Origin: Gymnogyps californianus
Taxonomy: Eukaryota > Chordata > Aves > Accipitriformes > Cathartidae
Direction of reading: 5' to 3'
DNA length: 64,000 nucleotides
NCBI RefSeq assembly: GCF_018139145.2
Contig: NC_059483.1
Span: 4,527,001 to 4,591,000, forward strand
The position numbers and the translations under genes were made by a program. Under the pieces are notes generated by a model, which was given only the letters and a program-made list of their open reading frames with translations, searched no databases and had not been told where the DNA came from. Within the stretch, counting starts at the first letter, position 1, and the number at the start of each line of letters is the position of its first letter. This document shows, one piece after another, positions 49,928 through 62,742 of the stretch.

Positions 49928-49993
49928 TTGTGAGCCTGTCCTCCATCAGGTGGCTACAGTCAAAATCCTTAATACTGAATTAGCCATTTTGTT

Positions 49994-50023
49994 AAAAAAA
50001 AAAAAAATAAAAAAATAAAAAAA
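49994..50023 (+). repeat. A-rich simple repeat (A13 T A7 T A7 type)
   Basis: A long A-run interrupted by two or three T. The sequence after it turns GC-richer (CGACGCACGTGCC near 50069-50081), but I see no retroelement boundary. Confidence 0.85.
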
Positions 50024-53000
50024 TCACTAACACCGTACTGGGGAGAGGGGGACCCACAGGCTCGTGCCGACGCACGTGCCCTGGGCAGTCACTGACATCG
50101 CGCTCTCTGCTTCTCTGGGCTGAGGTTTTTCAGAATAAAGCAGATGAATTACAGGACAGCAACCCCAGACCGTGCCCGACAGGACCACTTCAGCCTTCGG
50201 TCACGTCACAGCAAACGTGAGAGGCAGTAACGTTGTCTGCGGTGTTAGACAGCAACTGATCCTGCAAATGCTGAGCACCAAGCAAAAGGCTGATGGGCTC
50301 AAAGTTACAAAGAAGTTTAGTCACAGTAAAAGCACGGCAGCCTCTCAAAGGCTTAGAGGCTCAGACTCAGCTCAAAGTCTTTACTACACCGCAAGGTGTA
50401 GACAGACACGTATGTCCTCTGCCCATACCCCAACTTAGCCAGACAGAGGCCAGCTCTAACCTGGGAAGCCTGTGACCACACTGAAAGGTGCCCCACCACA
50501 GGTAATTAGCCCTGCACAGGGGGAGGATGCATTATTTTGGCCACAACTATCTAGCTACCCCAGCTGCTTCAGGATGTGCACGAAGCCAATGTAGGTATCT
50601 GTCTAGCCAGATGCCTTTGCACGGGGTGAAGGGTGCAACGTCTTAGGCCGCCAGACTCAGGAACGCCTTTTGAAAATGTAATGTGTGTTCCTAAGTCAAT
50701 TAAGCCTTAGGACTGCAAATGGAGCTATGTCTAGGTATCCTCGAAAACCTGAGCCATAGTATGAGCCCGGAGACATCACCATCTGGCACAGTCAGTCCCA
50801 AAATCAACACTGGATTCAGGGTTTGACCAGAAGCACTAGCATTTTCCCTTCTACCATAGGACACTGCGTCCAGGTGGTGAACTTCTGCCTCATGTCACAT
50901 CTGAAAGACCACTGAGGACCACCTTGTAAGCGCTCGCTCACCCACTCGTATTTACCCCAGTGGAAATACCAGAGGAAGTATCTGCTACTCAGTGAGAGTA
51001 AGAGGCAAACAATCTGGCTCAGAAAGGAAACATAACACCAGCTGATTCAGAGCTTTTTAGCATATGAATGTATAAATTTGCTGTGACAGGTGGGATGTTT
51101 CAATGACTTTCAATAGAAAGCCAACTGCTACTCAGTTATCATTAGAAATTTCTCACTGAAATGCCAATGACTGGTGCCCATGCTGGGTAACGGAGCTCCG
51201 AATTAGTTTTTAAAAAGAGAGGGAGAGAGCAACTAAAAACAATATCCCTGCTGGGTGATTTCCTGATCGGAGCACAACTAGCAAAATATTTGTTCATGCA
51301 AATGTTTCCTGCCATGAGCAGCTTAACAATTTCATGCAGGAAAATAAACAACAAATAATGAAAAGCACATGAGGCAAATAGAAATATTTGGAATCATCCT
51401 AATTACAGAAATCTTCACTTTATGGAAAGAGCCAGAGAGTCCAGCAGCCCAGCACTGACCTCAGTCTGTAACAGAGCCAGGGCAGGAAGAGTCTTAGGAG
51501 GAGATTTCCAAGACAGCTTAGCTCTTACACCTCTTTGTCAGATATTCAAGGGTATTGCGTATGCAGCAAGTCTTTCAGCGGCAGCTGCAGTAGCAAAGCT
51601 CAGATGATCTCTTCCCATGCACTCTGATCCACGCTCCCTCCCCACCCGGACTGTACCCACGTCAGTTCCCCTTCTGCCTCAGCAGGGATGAGGCAACCAG
51701 CTCTGCGGGGAGAGGAGCTCAGACTGCTGACCACCACACAGTCGGGACTCTCCTGGCTTTAGCAAGCTGGCTTTGCAAACCAGAGCGCAGCTACCAAAGC
51801 CCACATATAGAGGTAACTTCAGCATTTCTCTGGTGGTGCAAGGTAGCTTGCACACGGAGCGGTCCTGCCCCCAGTATAACCTCTGTCTGCAGGCCACTCT
51901 ATTTGCATGATTTGCAAGGATGAGTGGCAAAGGATAATTTCACTAGATGGGTCTCCTGGAAAATATCAGTAAGACACATTTTAGGGACTTGCTAAGACTT
52001 TTTGGTGGCTCCTGTCCAACAGCCACCACACAGGAAAAGAGCCTGTATATTTTTACTCTCCTGGAATAATACAGAGAAAAGTTCCCATCTGTCTCCTCCA
52101 GCTCTGTTCCCCTTCCAAGATGAATAACAACAGATCACCACCTGATTTTGCCCAGCCACAAGAAGAGACAAAACGGTCCAGCAGTCCTATCAGCAACAGC
52201 AGTTCAGGCCAGGATTTAAATCCTCAGTGGGTCACATACATACCTCCAGCCACATCCCTCTTCACCTCAGTCCCTCCACCATTGCCTACTTCAATCAGTG
52301 TTTCAGTTGCGCTTCAATTTGTTTTTATTAAAGTAAACACAGAGGTGCTCAGAAACTACAATAACAAAATGACCCAACTGCAGACATATGTACTAATGTC
52401 TAGGAGACTTGCAACAACACAAGCTAGAAGAAGAGGGCTTGTTTTCCTTCTTCACTGGGCAGAACCTATATTCCAGGGACAGATGAGTTTTTTCTTAAAG
52501 CCAGAAAAACACTGTTTGCTATGACCCAGCAGAGTCATGCTCACTGAACCAACTGTCATGCTCTAAATACACCAAGTGCTACACTAAGTGAAACCAAACA
52601 AATGAATTCAAAAAGATTAACAACTCTAAAGCTAAAAGACATGGAGCCTTTTATGTTTTGCTCTCCAGGATATCTGGGACATTTGTTGTGAACACAAGTA
52701 TACTGCACATGATTACAATTTATTGAATTAAACCCAGAATAGTTTCTCTTGTATAAAGTAGCACTTTCTTCCCTCATCTAATGCAGATGAAATCTTGAAC
52801 TTCAATGCCCATCTGCAATACCGTGTTCCATTACAAATCTATTGAGCAAATTAAACTAAGTTCATCTGGAATATTTTTTTTCTAGTTTGGTTTTTGAGGT
52901 TATGAGCAGGGCTTCAGGCAGCTGCTGCAATCAGTCTGTAAGTTAAATGTTGGTTTCATGGTGGCTGATGACCTAACAGAAACAGCAAATGTTGAACACT

Positions 53001-55814
53001 AGGGGAAAATAGCAGAATCCTGTTTAATCACCTTACATTTTCTCTTTTTTTTTGTTGCTGGTTTGGTACAAAAAAGTTACTTTTCTAAAAAGGGATTAAA
53101 AACTTCAGCCATTTTGCTGCAAGAGCCTTTGGTTTCAACCCACAAAAAGACACAGTGGGGGGATTAATTTTGCTTAACAATCAACTTGAAAAGTTTCCTT
53201 TACACAAGACACACTGCATTTAGCTTTGAAGTTCAGATCTTAGCTCCAGTTTGAATCTAGAGAGTTTTGAGCAACACGTTCGCACCTAGGCTTTGCCTGT
53301 AGAAGAGGATTAACAGCAGTGGACCTTTAGCCACAAATCCCTGTGCATACCATGGCCCATAAGCAAAATCACAATGAATCTACACAAGCTACCAACACGC
53401 ACCAAAGCTGCTCTTGATGTTTATATGACTCCCGATGCTGCATTTGCAGGCTAATGGCTCGGCACATGACAGCACGTTAATTTGCAGGGGAGCACTCGCT
53501 AGTGTGGACAGGGCTGTGGAGCCAAAGGGCATTCGACAACCGGCACAGAGGATGCTGCTGCATGTCCACCCCAGAGATGTGCTCATCTGAAACGTATCAG
53601 GGCTTGGATACAGCCTGCGCTCACATCGCACATCAGAGATTATATTTTATATCTAGCAGTTTAGAGAGGCCTCGCAAGGTCTATTCTTCTTGCTTGGTCC
53701 TGCTCACCCAAAGGCCTCCAAAATGTATCAGCTATCAAAAACCTGACTTCAAAGCTGAAGAAAAAACAGAAAGCAAACATCTAAAAGCCCAAATGGAGGC
53801 AGACAACTACACACAGTGCTCCAGGAAGTGTCACTTTACAATACGTGAAGTCTGTGGAGGTGATGACATTAACACTCACAGCAGAATTTCACTCCCAGTG
53901 CTGCTAAGAAGCAGCTGAGAAGCTCACAGCTCTGCTCCAAGGTGTCTCTTGAAGTCTCCTGTATTTCTTTGCACCTCCCTGACAACAGCTCTCCGTGGCT
54001 CTCTCATAACACTGCGTATTGTGAAATCAGAGTTATTAGCTATGTTACCCAAGGCAGGGTGCAAAATAACCCTGAGCCCTCTTTCTTAGATCTTGGAAAA
54101 CTATTTGACTCAGCTTTATTTCCTTACCACGAGTATAAAAAAAATAGGCACTGAAGGAGTTTACAAACCCTTTTCATGTGGAGAGGAGGAACGTGAGTTC
54201 CCTTTAATCTTTCATAGCTTGTGTGTGTTAACGGCATGCTTAAAGAGTGCCAGCTGATTTGAATTTTGCAAGGGATATGCAGGGACCACCAAAGTCAAAG
54301 AAGGCCTGTCTTTGCGATGAGAGAGCGGCTGCAGGAGCCAGGGCAGAGGTGACCGTGGGGAATGTAGATCTAGAAAGAGACATTGTGCTGAGATCATCAC
54401 ACGAGCAGCATGATCTCTCCTGCAGACTGAAGTGCACATGCACAAGTTGGGTTTACCCTAGACCAGGGAAAGGCAGACTTTCCTGTTCACCTCTGCTCAT
54501 TCCACATCTCCAACTTGCCAGGAAAGAGGAGAAAGGCTTTCTTGCTTAAGTATAGGTGTCTTTGCGGAGAGTGTAGTCTTCACTGCAATGACGGGGATCA
54601 ACTTTAGTTTATGATGGGGGCTTATTGTGAAGGCAAAAGATGAATTGTCATGTAAGACAGAAGACAGATTAATGATGGGAAAAAACACAGGTGAAGAAAA
54701 CAACCAATAGATTATGTCCCAATAGATTAATCCCATAATAGATTATGTATGCTGCGATTACAGGGTGACTAGATCTAGACTTTAGTCCCTGCTTTACCAC
54801 CTCCCTGAGTTGAAGTACCCATATTACTGAAACATTTTCTAAGTGCTTTCCAGAGTTTAATGTTATTCTAAGTGTCCTACAAGCCTCCTTGCAAGGACAG
54901 GTTTGAAAGAACTACTTGTACAATGAGCAGTACTCAAAATACAGTGGGGCACATACTCTTGTGCCATAAAACACACACCTTGGGTGTGTTGTGGGACACG
55001 ATGCAAAGAGCCTTCTGCCTTCAACTACCTGAATATAGGGCTCCAATCTTTCAGCTGTGACTTGCCACAGACAAACTGACTGCATTCAAGTGGTTTTTAT
55101 TGAGCAGTATTGATGTGAATTTCATCACGTTACAGTTCTCCACATTTGGGTTGAAGAATTGGCAATACTTCCAAGAAAAGTATTAAATAAGGCTAGGGAA
55201 ACAAGCAATGTCTAATGTGAAATCTGCCAAGTAATGCGAGATGGAGATGGTGAGTTTTCCAGCAGGACATTCTTCCAGGAGGAAATTTGGTTTCCTTGAA
55301 TCCAAAATGTTTGCAGAAATGTGTCAGTTTCAGTGACACCTTGTTTTGAAAAATGCTGGAACAGGGCTTAGGTTGAGATTGAACATTCAGACTTCCTTCG
55401 AGTAGAACTTTTCTGTTTTGAAATGCGTTTTTTCAATCCTTTTAATCTTATGTTACACAATATAAAACAGAAAAATCCATTTCAGACCAAAATTATATTA
55501 AACTGAAAAGTTTCTGTTGTCTTAAAATAATTTTTGCCCCCAAAAGTTCATGCCACAAGAATCCAAAACTGTGTAACGTCCTCATTTTGGAACAGAAAGT
55601 GATTTGAAATTACAGTAAACTCCTGTGAAATGGAACCCTCTGTTCCAGCACAGCTTCGTGGCTTTTGGTTAAATTCACAACTGGAGCAAAACGTACAGTG
55701 CAGAACAGGCCAGCTGGTCTGAAATACTTATAAAACCGTAGATTTATGGATATGATATCTATATGAGAATGCTAGAGGGTTAATTATAGAAGATATTCTA
55801 AAACTAAGGCTAAC
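50024..55814. other. unique non-coding DNA
   Basis: No supported gene. The frames at 52120-52524 (134 codons, plus) and 53502-53918 (138 codons, plus) lack any domain I recognise and have counterparts or stops in ways that fit chance. The stretch 55310-55560 is rich in TTTTGAAA/TTTCAG words like those near 37503 and 40818. Confidence 0.6.
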
Positions 55815-56035
55815 AGCAGTGTTAAGACCATAGAGGTCTGAAAGGATCTTGAGACATTTCTGTCCCAGTTCTGCTCCTCATGCTCTGTTGGCTCTGACCC
55901 GAGAGAAGTGGTGAGCACCAGCCGTACTTGCAAACAAATGGCTGTGTCCTTGCAATTACCCAGTGACTCCCAGATTTCAAAGCCAGAAGGGATCATATAG
56001 ACTTAACACGTGTGTAACACAGTACCAGCCTTCAT
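55815..56035 (-). mobile_element. possible old CR1 3'-end remnants, antisense
   Basis: Two short phrases each recall the reverse complement of an old CR1 3' end. ATAGAGGTCTGAAAGGATCT (55830-55849) followed by TGAGACATTTCTGTCCCAG fits the tctgaaagggacct...gagaggtcat form. CAAAGCCAGAAGGGATCATA (55978-55997) followed by TAGACTTAAC fits the aaggccagaagggaccat form of reptile CR1. They may be one fragmented copy or two. Both are too decayed for certainty. Confidence 0.3.
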
Positions 56036-59000
56036 TCTTTTAACACTTGCATCCCATTACTCCAGGTTGCCAAGTCTCATGAATTTTTGACAAGTGGTAG
56101 ATTTTGGCCAGGGTGAGAGCTGCTCTCCCAATCACACGAGAACCTCCAACTTTCTCAGAAATTTTAGCCAAGCTAAGGGAAACTTCAGCCAACCTTTCTG
56201 ACAAGCTGTTTATCCTAGTGTCTGCTTCCCAGGATCGACACAATTGCAACGTTCCCAAAAGCAGGCAATGCGCACTTCACTCCCATCAGTAACTCAATAC
56301 CAGTCTGACAAGGAAGGAGGGGGAATAGAGATGGAGAAAGATCAGCAGATAAATAGGATCAGATTTCAAGCACACAGCGTAGCTCCTCTGGACTCCCCTT
56401 CCACCCCCAACTCCCTGTTTCCTTCTTCCCTCCATCCTGGCTCGTTTGAAAGAATAAGAAGGGAGCTGGGCTGCAGCTGTATATCCCTCTGCTGACCTGG
56501 GGAGAGAGAGAGAGAGTTCTTCCCGCTCCTGTAGCCCAAGATCATCCCACAATGAGCAGAGCTGATGCTACAGGGACAGGGTGGATGGTGAGGAAGTCTA
56601 TAGTAGAAATAGGAGTATGCAGAACTGATGGGAATGGAGAAAGCAGAGAGAACACAACTGATTTTAAGGAGGAGTCATCAAACAGGCTAATTTGAGGATA
56701 AAAAGTACCCACCTAAACAGACCAAATAATTTTTCCTGATAAATCTGAGAGATACTCACATTGAAAAGGAAGAAACATGGGGAAGAAGATTTTTTTAGTT
56801 ATCCAGAAAACAGACCCCCAAACTTTCTCTTTAAATTTGCATAATTGAGGGTGGAAGAAGGAAGTGTAAAATCTCTCCCAGTTTCAATCTAGTCAGGTTA
56901 AAACTACCACATTCTGACACAGGTTTACCAAACAGCCTACATCAAAATCAGTTTGCACAGGAGGAATCAGAGACACCAGAGTAACTGCTGAATGTAAGTT
57001 GGGTTATCCACACACAGTCCCTTCCTGAAATGAGACGGTCAAACAGACAAGAGAGATGCCTCCTCATGTGGAAATATCACCCAGTCTGCAGCTCCTGTTG
57101 AGCAGCTCTACCTGAAAAGCTGAGCCTGAGCAAAGCCCCAGGCTGGGAATATGATCCAAACAGAATTGCTTTAACGAACCAGTTCCTAATAGCAAGACAG
57201 CACATCTTCCCTGGGTTCAGCGTCAGCTCCCATACTAAACAAGAACGTGGGAGACTATGGGTTAGACGGCTGAATACAAACTGGAAGACCTTTTCTAAGG
57301 TGTTTCAGGGCTGATGAAGCATTCTGCAGATAACTGAAAAGCAACATATGGTTTCCTAATCCGAACTACCAGCAGTAAAAGAGAGAGATGAAAAATCATG
57401 AAGGCAAGCTGTACAAAGCAGCCAAGAAGCTGAAGGGCCTTTAGATTTTGGAGGGTGAACAAGACTATATGAAATAACAGCAGCAACTGAGCTGAAATGG
57501 CTATCATAGCTAATCACATCCGTTCTTCTTCCCTAATAATTTACAGCTGAATAGAAGGCTCTGTGGAAGTATTGGATAAGCAAGTATTTCGTGCAGTGCC
57601 CACTTTTAACAACTGCCTGGGAGTGATTATTTATGTGCGAGTGCCAAAGAATTTGACATGACGGATTAGAAAGTAAAACCAAATTCTGCTCTCAAGGAAA
57701 TCACCAGAAATGTGAAGGAATGTATTGGATTTCAATGGAGCAACTGTGCATCTACATTATTTTTTCACAGGCACTGACCTTTGACATTTGGTCCTTTTAG
57801 AAGAGCTCAAGGTAAGAAAATGGGGTGGGGGAATCAACTGAAATCATAAATGCTCAACAAATGAAGGAGTGGAAATGTCCATGTTCTGCTATCCAAGCTC
57901 TTTTATGTTTGTTGGAAGAATCTTCCCCCATCAAGCCCAACTTCTACTTATTTGGAGATCCTGATGTTCATCCAAGGCCCAGTTTAGCTATCAAGAAATG
58001 AGCTTCAGAGAAAATTAGTCCTTTTCAAGCGTTTTTTTTTTTCCTCCCAGTAGCTTTCATGGCATTTTCACTTCCTTCAGCTTTTCAGATTTCAAACTTA
58101 AACAAGCGTGAAGTCTTTGCTCTGTTGGAGCCAATGGCAAAATTCCCACTTATTTGGATCATCCCATAATTTCATGCTATATATTTTGCCCAAGCTTTAC
58201 TGCAATCAAAGCTTCTTTGTTGCTCCAGTTAACTGGACTGTTACCAGATTCTGGCATTCCTAATATGAAGATAAAGAGCTATAAAACTGGAGTAATACTG
58301 GAAAGGAAGGTATTGCTTGAGCAGAGGCAGTCTCTTTCACTGGAGGATTAAGAGAAGGGAAAGCGATATAGGTGCAAGAGTGGAACATTTACAGCCCTAC
58401 TACAACAACTCAGGTGCACACTACCCATGCTGCAGTCTGCTCAAAAAGATCCAAACAGAAAGGAATTGCGATCAGCTCACTCTGTTGATGCAGACATGTA
58501 TGCACTGACACCCCAGATTATGATAAAAGCTGAAAGAGCTGAAAAACAGCATCAAATATTTTAAAAAATATAAAATAATAATTCACAGAAAACACTCTTC
58601 ATTTGGTGACACCCCCCCCATAAAATGGTGAAATAAGCAAACGGGCAGATGGGGAAAGCTGGACACAGAAACACAGCATTTTGCTCAGACTGCAGGAGAG
58701 TGGCAAGGTGAGGATATCTCACAAACAGTTCAGTGTCCCATACTGATTTGCCTTCACGTGGAGCTAAGAAATCTTCCAGCAGACAAGAGATGCAGGCCAG
58801 GCACCAAAAGAAGCCCGTTAATTTGCTTATTCCACAAAGCGCTTTGGGATCACAGCTAAATACAACGGGTTTCTTCTTGGAAACACGGAAGAGCCTGCAT
58901 GGCCTTTTCAGTTGCTCGGGCAAAGTCTAGTCCCGCCGCTTCTGCATACAGAACCACAGTCCTGCCTGCTGTATAATTAAAATTAGTCCCTTTGTTCTGA

Positions 59001-59680
59001 GAAATGGAAAAGGTTAAATCAAAGACTCCAAGAAAGTATCACAGCATTTATATAAAGCATAACGTCAACAATGTTTTCTCATCTAGAGATAATAAACTAG
59101 TTAAAGATAAACCTCAAATTAATGACTCTATACATACTGTCTGTGTTTGCTACACCATTAAGCTAAAAACCCCACAGTTAGCTAATACCATAATGAAAAA
59201 AAAGAAAACAGGCTGTGCAGTATTCAGACCAGTTGCTAGTTAAAAATAAGTCTGCACCTCTTATCCTGGCTCCATGCAAATGCACTCTAGTGGGTTAGGA
59301 AGAACTCTTTAATTCAGGAAGATTGAGACTATCAAAAGATATTGAGGGTGATAAATAGGATTTCTTCCTTCAGTTTCTGTCTTTGTATTTGCAGAACATT
59401 TTAGCAGGAACTGTAGCCCTAACTCCAGCTTGCCATTTTCTAGCATGAACACAAACTCTATATGCATACACACAGAACAGAGAAGCACGGATCACGTGGA
59501 AAACTTTAACATTGCTCTTTCTTTCTAGATTTTTAAGCATTTAGTTGTGAAGTTGGAATACGCTCTTAGTGGGGCTGTTTGGATGGGGTTAATGATAGTG
59601 AGCACTCAGGGAGCCTAGAAAAAAGATATTTGCTATTTAATATTAGCATTCCAGTTGATCTTTTAAGCCGTCTACCTATG
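56036..59680. other. unique non-coding DNA
   Basis: No gene seen. A short (AG)n run lies at 56502-56516. A C8 run lies near 58612-58619. Around 58125-58150, TTGGAGCCAATGGCAAAATT recalls a sauropsid repeat phrase but is isolated. Confidence 0.65.
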
Positions 59681-59760
59681 AAGACATTCCCATCAGGTTC
59701 CTGTAACTCATAATATAACAAAGACATTCCCATCAGGTTCCTGTAACTCATAATATAACA
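59681..59760 (+). repeat. exact 40-bp tandem duplication (two copies)
   Basis: The unit beginning AAGACATTCCCATCAGGTTC (59681-59720) is repeated without a single change at 59721-59760. Neither flank continues the unit. Identity over 40 bp means the event is recent or the copies are kept identical. The unit is not low-complexity. It probably varies between individuals, or it could be an assembly error. Confidence 0.95.
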
Positions 59761-61184
59761 CTACATTTTTCCAACAACTCTCAGTTCTAGAGGTCAAAAA
59801 CCCTCACTGTTTTCACTCGGGTGATGCAGGACCACTCTGCAGTGATACAGTGCTTTCTTACTGTCATATAAAATATACTGGGGAGAGTGGCCTGTCTGAG
59901 GTCCTTGTATTCCCCATCCCACCCTGCTTATACCCAATGCATTCAGAGAAAAAAGGGAGATTTCAGCAACAGCAGCATGAAGGGCATGCCAAATGGGCAC
60001 TGCCCAACCTGAACACTGCGTGGAGTCAGCAATGGAACTAAGGAGCAGAGGATGCCTAGGGCTGTAAAGTAGCAGGGGGAATTTCCTAGTATTTAAGGAG
60101 TAAAATGCACCAAGGGATGGGAAGGTGAAGAGTGTGTATTACCCACTCCTAAAACAGCAGATGCACCCTTGAACTAGGGAAAATTGGACAAAGCTTGTGA
60201 TTGAGAGCCACAGCCCGATTCCCAGTTTGCTCATGGGGTAGCAGAGTCCCCATACAATGAGCTCGTAGCAAAGCAATGAGTAAGTCCTGTGAGAACATAA
60301 CATCACCTGAATTATGTAGGTCATGTCTAGACACAACTGCTTACATTCCACATAATCAAATAATTCTTAATAAGAAGTTGTCTAAATAACGGACCCAGTT
60401 CTGGCACTCGAATTCACATAAAATAATCACGGACTCCAGAAGTCACCTCTTGATTTCAGTTAGAATAAGGCACAATCCAACAGCACAAGGCTGGCAGGAT
60501 CCGGTCTGATATGGTTTCAATTACTTGTTTAAAGTCAAGCATATTCTCATGACCAAAGTACATTTTAATAAATATATTCCTTTAAATGTCCAGTAAGGCT
60601 CATGGTAATCTACTTAAGCATTATTTTCTGGAAGGTTTAAGATTCCTGTAAGCTGAATTACATGTGGAAAGTTACGTTAATGTGTCTTCGCATAAACTGA
60701 AAGTTTATTGTTTTATTATTATAGAAAAACCATAAAAAGATTTGTCTGAAGCTATTGGCTATTGTGCTACACATCTGGTGGAATGTTGGTTATTACAATA
60801 ACTCCTTCAGAGCCCTCAAATGAAGCCCTAGGCTAAAAATGAAAATAAGTAATACGATAATACTGTAAAAAGATGTTATGGAATCATACGGAAATACTGA
60901 GCCAAATCCAGCTGTCAAGGGAAAAAATCCTGGCTGAGTTATAAAAATAGCATTAAGTTAGGCAGGAAAAAAGGTCAAAAACCTCATGACCAAGCCACAT
61001 CCTCAGCCAAATCCAGGGTGCTGTTGTAGCACGCTGGCAAGACGAGCAGTGCTAGAGCCAACTGCAGAAGGATCCTTGGCTAGTCTGAGGTTAACACTGT
61101 TGTTTCTATTCCCAGAGCTAATTAAAGGCTTCCCAGAAATATTGGCTAAGTTTAATTTTGTGCTGGTCACAGATCAGGTCTGGG
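59761..61184. other. unique non-coding DNA
   Basis: AT-rich sequence with no supported gene. Paired minus-strand frames near 60139-60351 share the same DNA in two phases and are chance frames. Confidence 0.65.
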
Positions 61185-61620
61185 GACAGCGGAAGCAAGA
61201 AGAAGAGACAGAAGAGAGCCAGCAGGAATCGAAGGAGGTGAAGATGGGCAAGAGTAGCTGAGAAGTGGGAAGTGTCAGGAGATTGTGAGTAAAGAGAGGC
61301 TGCGTGTAGGCAATGGGCATTTGAGGAGAGAAGCAGTGCTGAGGCTGCTCAGCAATACAGGCAAAATTCAGACGAAATTCTGGGGTGGGAGGTGGGTATA
61401 GAGGGCTTGAGTGAAGGGATCACTAAATCTGGCTGACACTGGGGAAGGTGAAAGGGGTAGGAAAGACTGGGAGAGGCCAGTGAGATTTGAAGTAGATGGA
61501 GGGGCTGGGGATGTAGATAAGGAAAGGCATTGAGGAGGAGAGGATGGGTGCTAAAGGCTGGGAAGAAGACCATGAAGAGTCAGAGGCGTTTCAGGAAGGC
61601 TGGAGTGTGAGCACGGGTAG
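61185..61620 (+). repeat. long purine-rich (A/G) low-complexity stretch
   Basis: The plus strand is strongly purine-biased for over 400 bp. By direct count, 48 of 60 bases are purine at 61201-61260, 43 of 60 at 61261-61320, 48 of 60 at 61441-61500 and 46 of 60 at 61501-61560. It is not an exact repeat. GGAGG, GAAGG and AGAGA words recur. From about 61621 the bias reverses, with 46 of 60 bases pyrimidine at 61621-61680. Open frames here (61349-61573 and 61591-61842, minus) are by-products of the bias. Confidence 0.7.
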
Positions 61621-62081
61621 GACATGCCTATGCTGTTTGCTCTTTCTTTCCATCCTCCAGTTCTCTCTCCCCACCATCCCTCCGATGTAGCAACCGCTCT
61701 TCCCACTGCCCAGGAACCACAGCGTCCTGGGGCCCTGCAACAGCCTCCCAGCAGAGGGAAGGGCTGTGTAGCCGGACAGCAGAGGCAGTGACACAGATTT
61801 AAGTCTGCAACAGCTGATCCTCATCTCTTCAAGCAAAGGCAAAGTATGCAGTCTGTCATCCCTCTGTCTGCTGCCTTAATCTCTTGTAACCTCTGTTGGA
61901 AGCAACATCCAATTTCTTGTGGAAAAGAAATGTAGACAGGACCATACCAGTTGCCTAAAAAAAGGTGGCATAACTGGAAGCAGTCTTGAGCGCTTTTACT
62001 TCTGCAAGTGGACCAGACTGGTTCCAGCAACCAATGTCTATATTTATATTTACTGCTCTCCCGATCCAGAGCATATTTACC

Positions 62082-62195
62082 ATGAGAGCTAACGGAGCAA
62101 TATTTCTTCTCCTATCAGCACTGGCTGCTGCAGAGTCTGGGTCCTGGGGCAGAGCAGTGTCGTGCTGCTACACAGCTTTCCTCGCCCTCCTCTGA
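62082..62195 (+). other. 37-codon frame resembling a secretory signal peptide, gene status doubtful
   Basis: From the ATG at 62082 the reading is a positively charged start (MRANGA), a hydrophobic core (IFLLLSALAAA) and then ESGSWG, ending at a TGA at 62193. This is the n-h-c layout of a signal peptide, and it recalls first exons of small secreted proteins such as Kazal-type inhibitors. TATA-like TATATTTATATT lies about 40 bp upstream (62039-62050). Against a gene: no strong splice donor follows, and the frame is also open upstream to 61986. No mature domain is found nearby. Such hydrophobic frames are common by chance. Confidence 0.12.
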
Positions 62196-62734
62196 AGCAA
62201 CATTGCTGTTACATCCAACCCCGAGTTTGCCTCCTCTGAGAAACTAATCTGTGTACAATATATTTGGGGTTATGGCAGGGAATGAACCAAAAATAGTTCA
62301 CAGAGACAAAATTCTTCATATATATTAATCTTGTTGCTTTATCTAAATCTTGAAGCTCTTTTGTCTCACTTACCTGAACATCCATCTTCTCCAGATGTTT
62401 GATTTTTTGTACCGGTGGCACATTGCATCTGCATCTAATAATGTTACTGATAATTGTTGTTATGAAAGAGACTTTTTTTTTCCCTGGATCAAGCACAGTA
62501 ATATTGTTGGCTTATCAAAATGCCACATACTAATTTAATTAATAAGGATATTAGGTAGAGGAAATAAAATTGATAGTCTTATTCTGGAAACTGTTGAACA
62601 AAAAACTAATCAGTTAAAAAGCACACTTTAGAAATGTGCTCTGTCTAGTCTAGACTTATCTCTCAAAAAAAATCAGGAAAAGTGGTTAGGGATAAATAAG
62701 CTAACCAGAAACATCTGCCTTTAATATTCCATTT

Positions 62735-62742
62735 TGACGTCA
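62735..62742. promoter_or_regulatory. perfect CRE palindrome (TGACGTCA)
   Basis: A full CREB/ATF consensus followed at 62752-62757 by ATTGGC, one orientation of a CCAAT-box (GCCAAT). A CRE close to an inverted CCAAT box is a common promoter pairing, but there is no TATA box or CpG-rich context here. Function is inferred. Confidence 0.3.

Noticed and set aside
52120..52524. 134-codon plus-strand frame
   Set aside because: Rich in S, P, N, Q and T, with no domain. Its length is within chance for the window.
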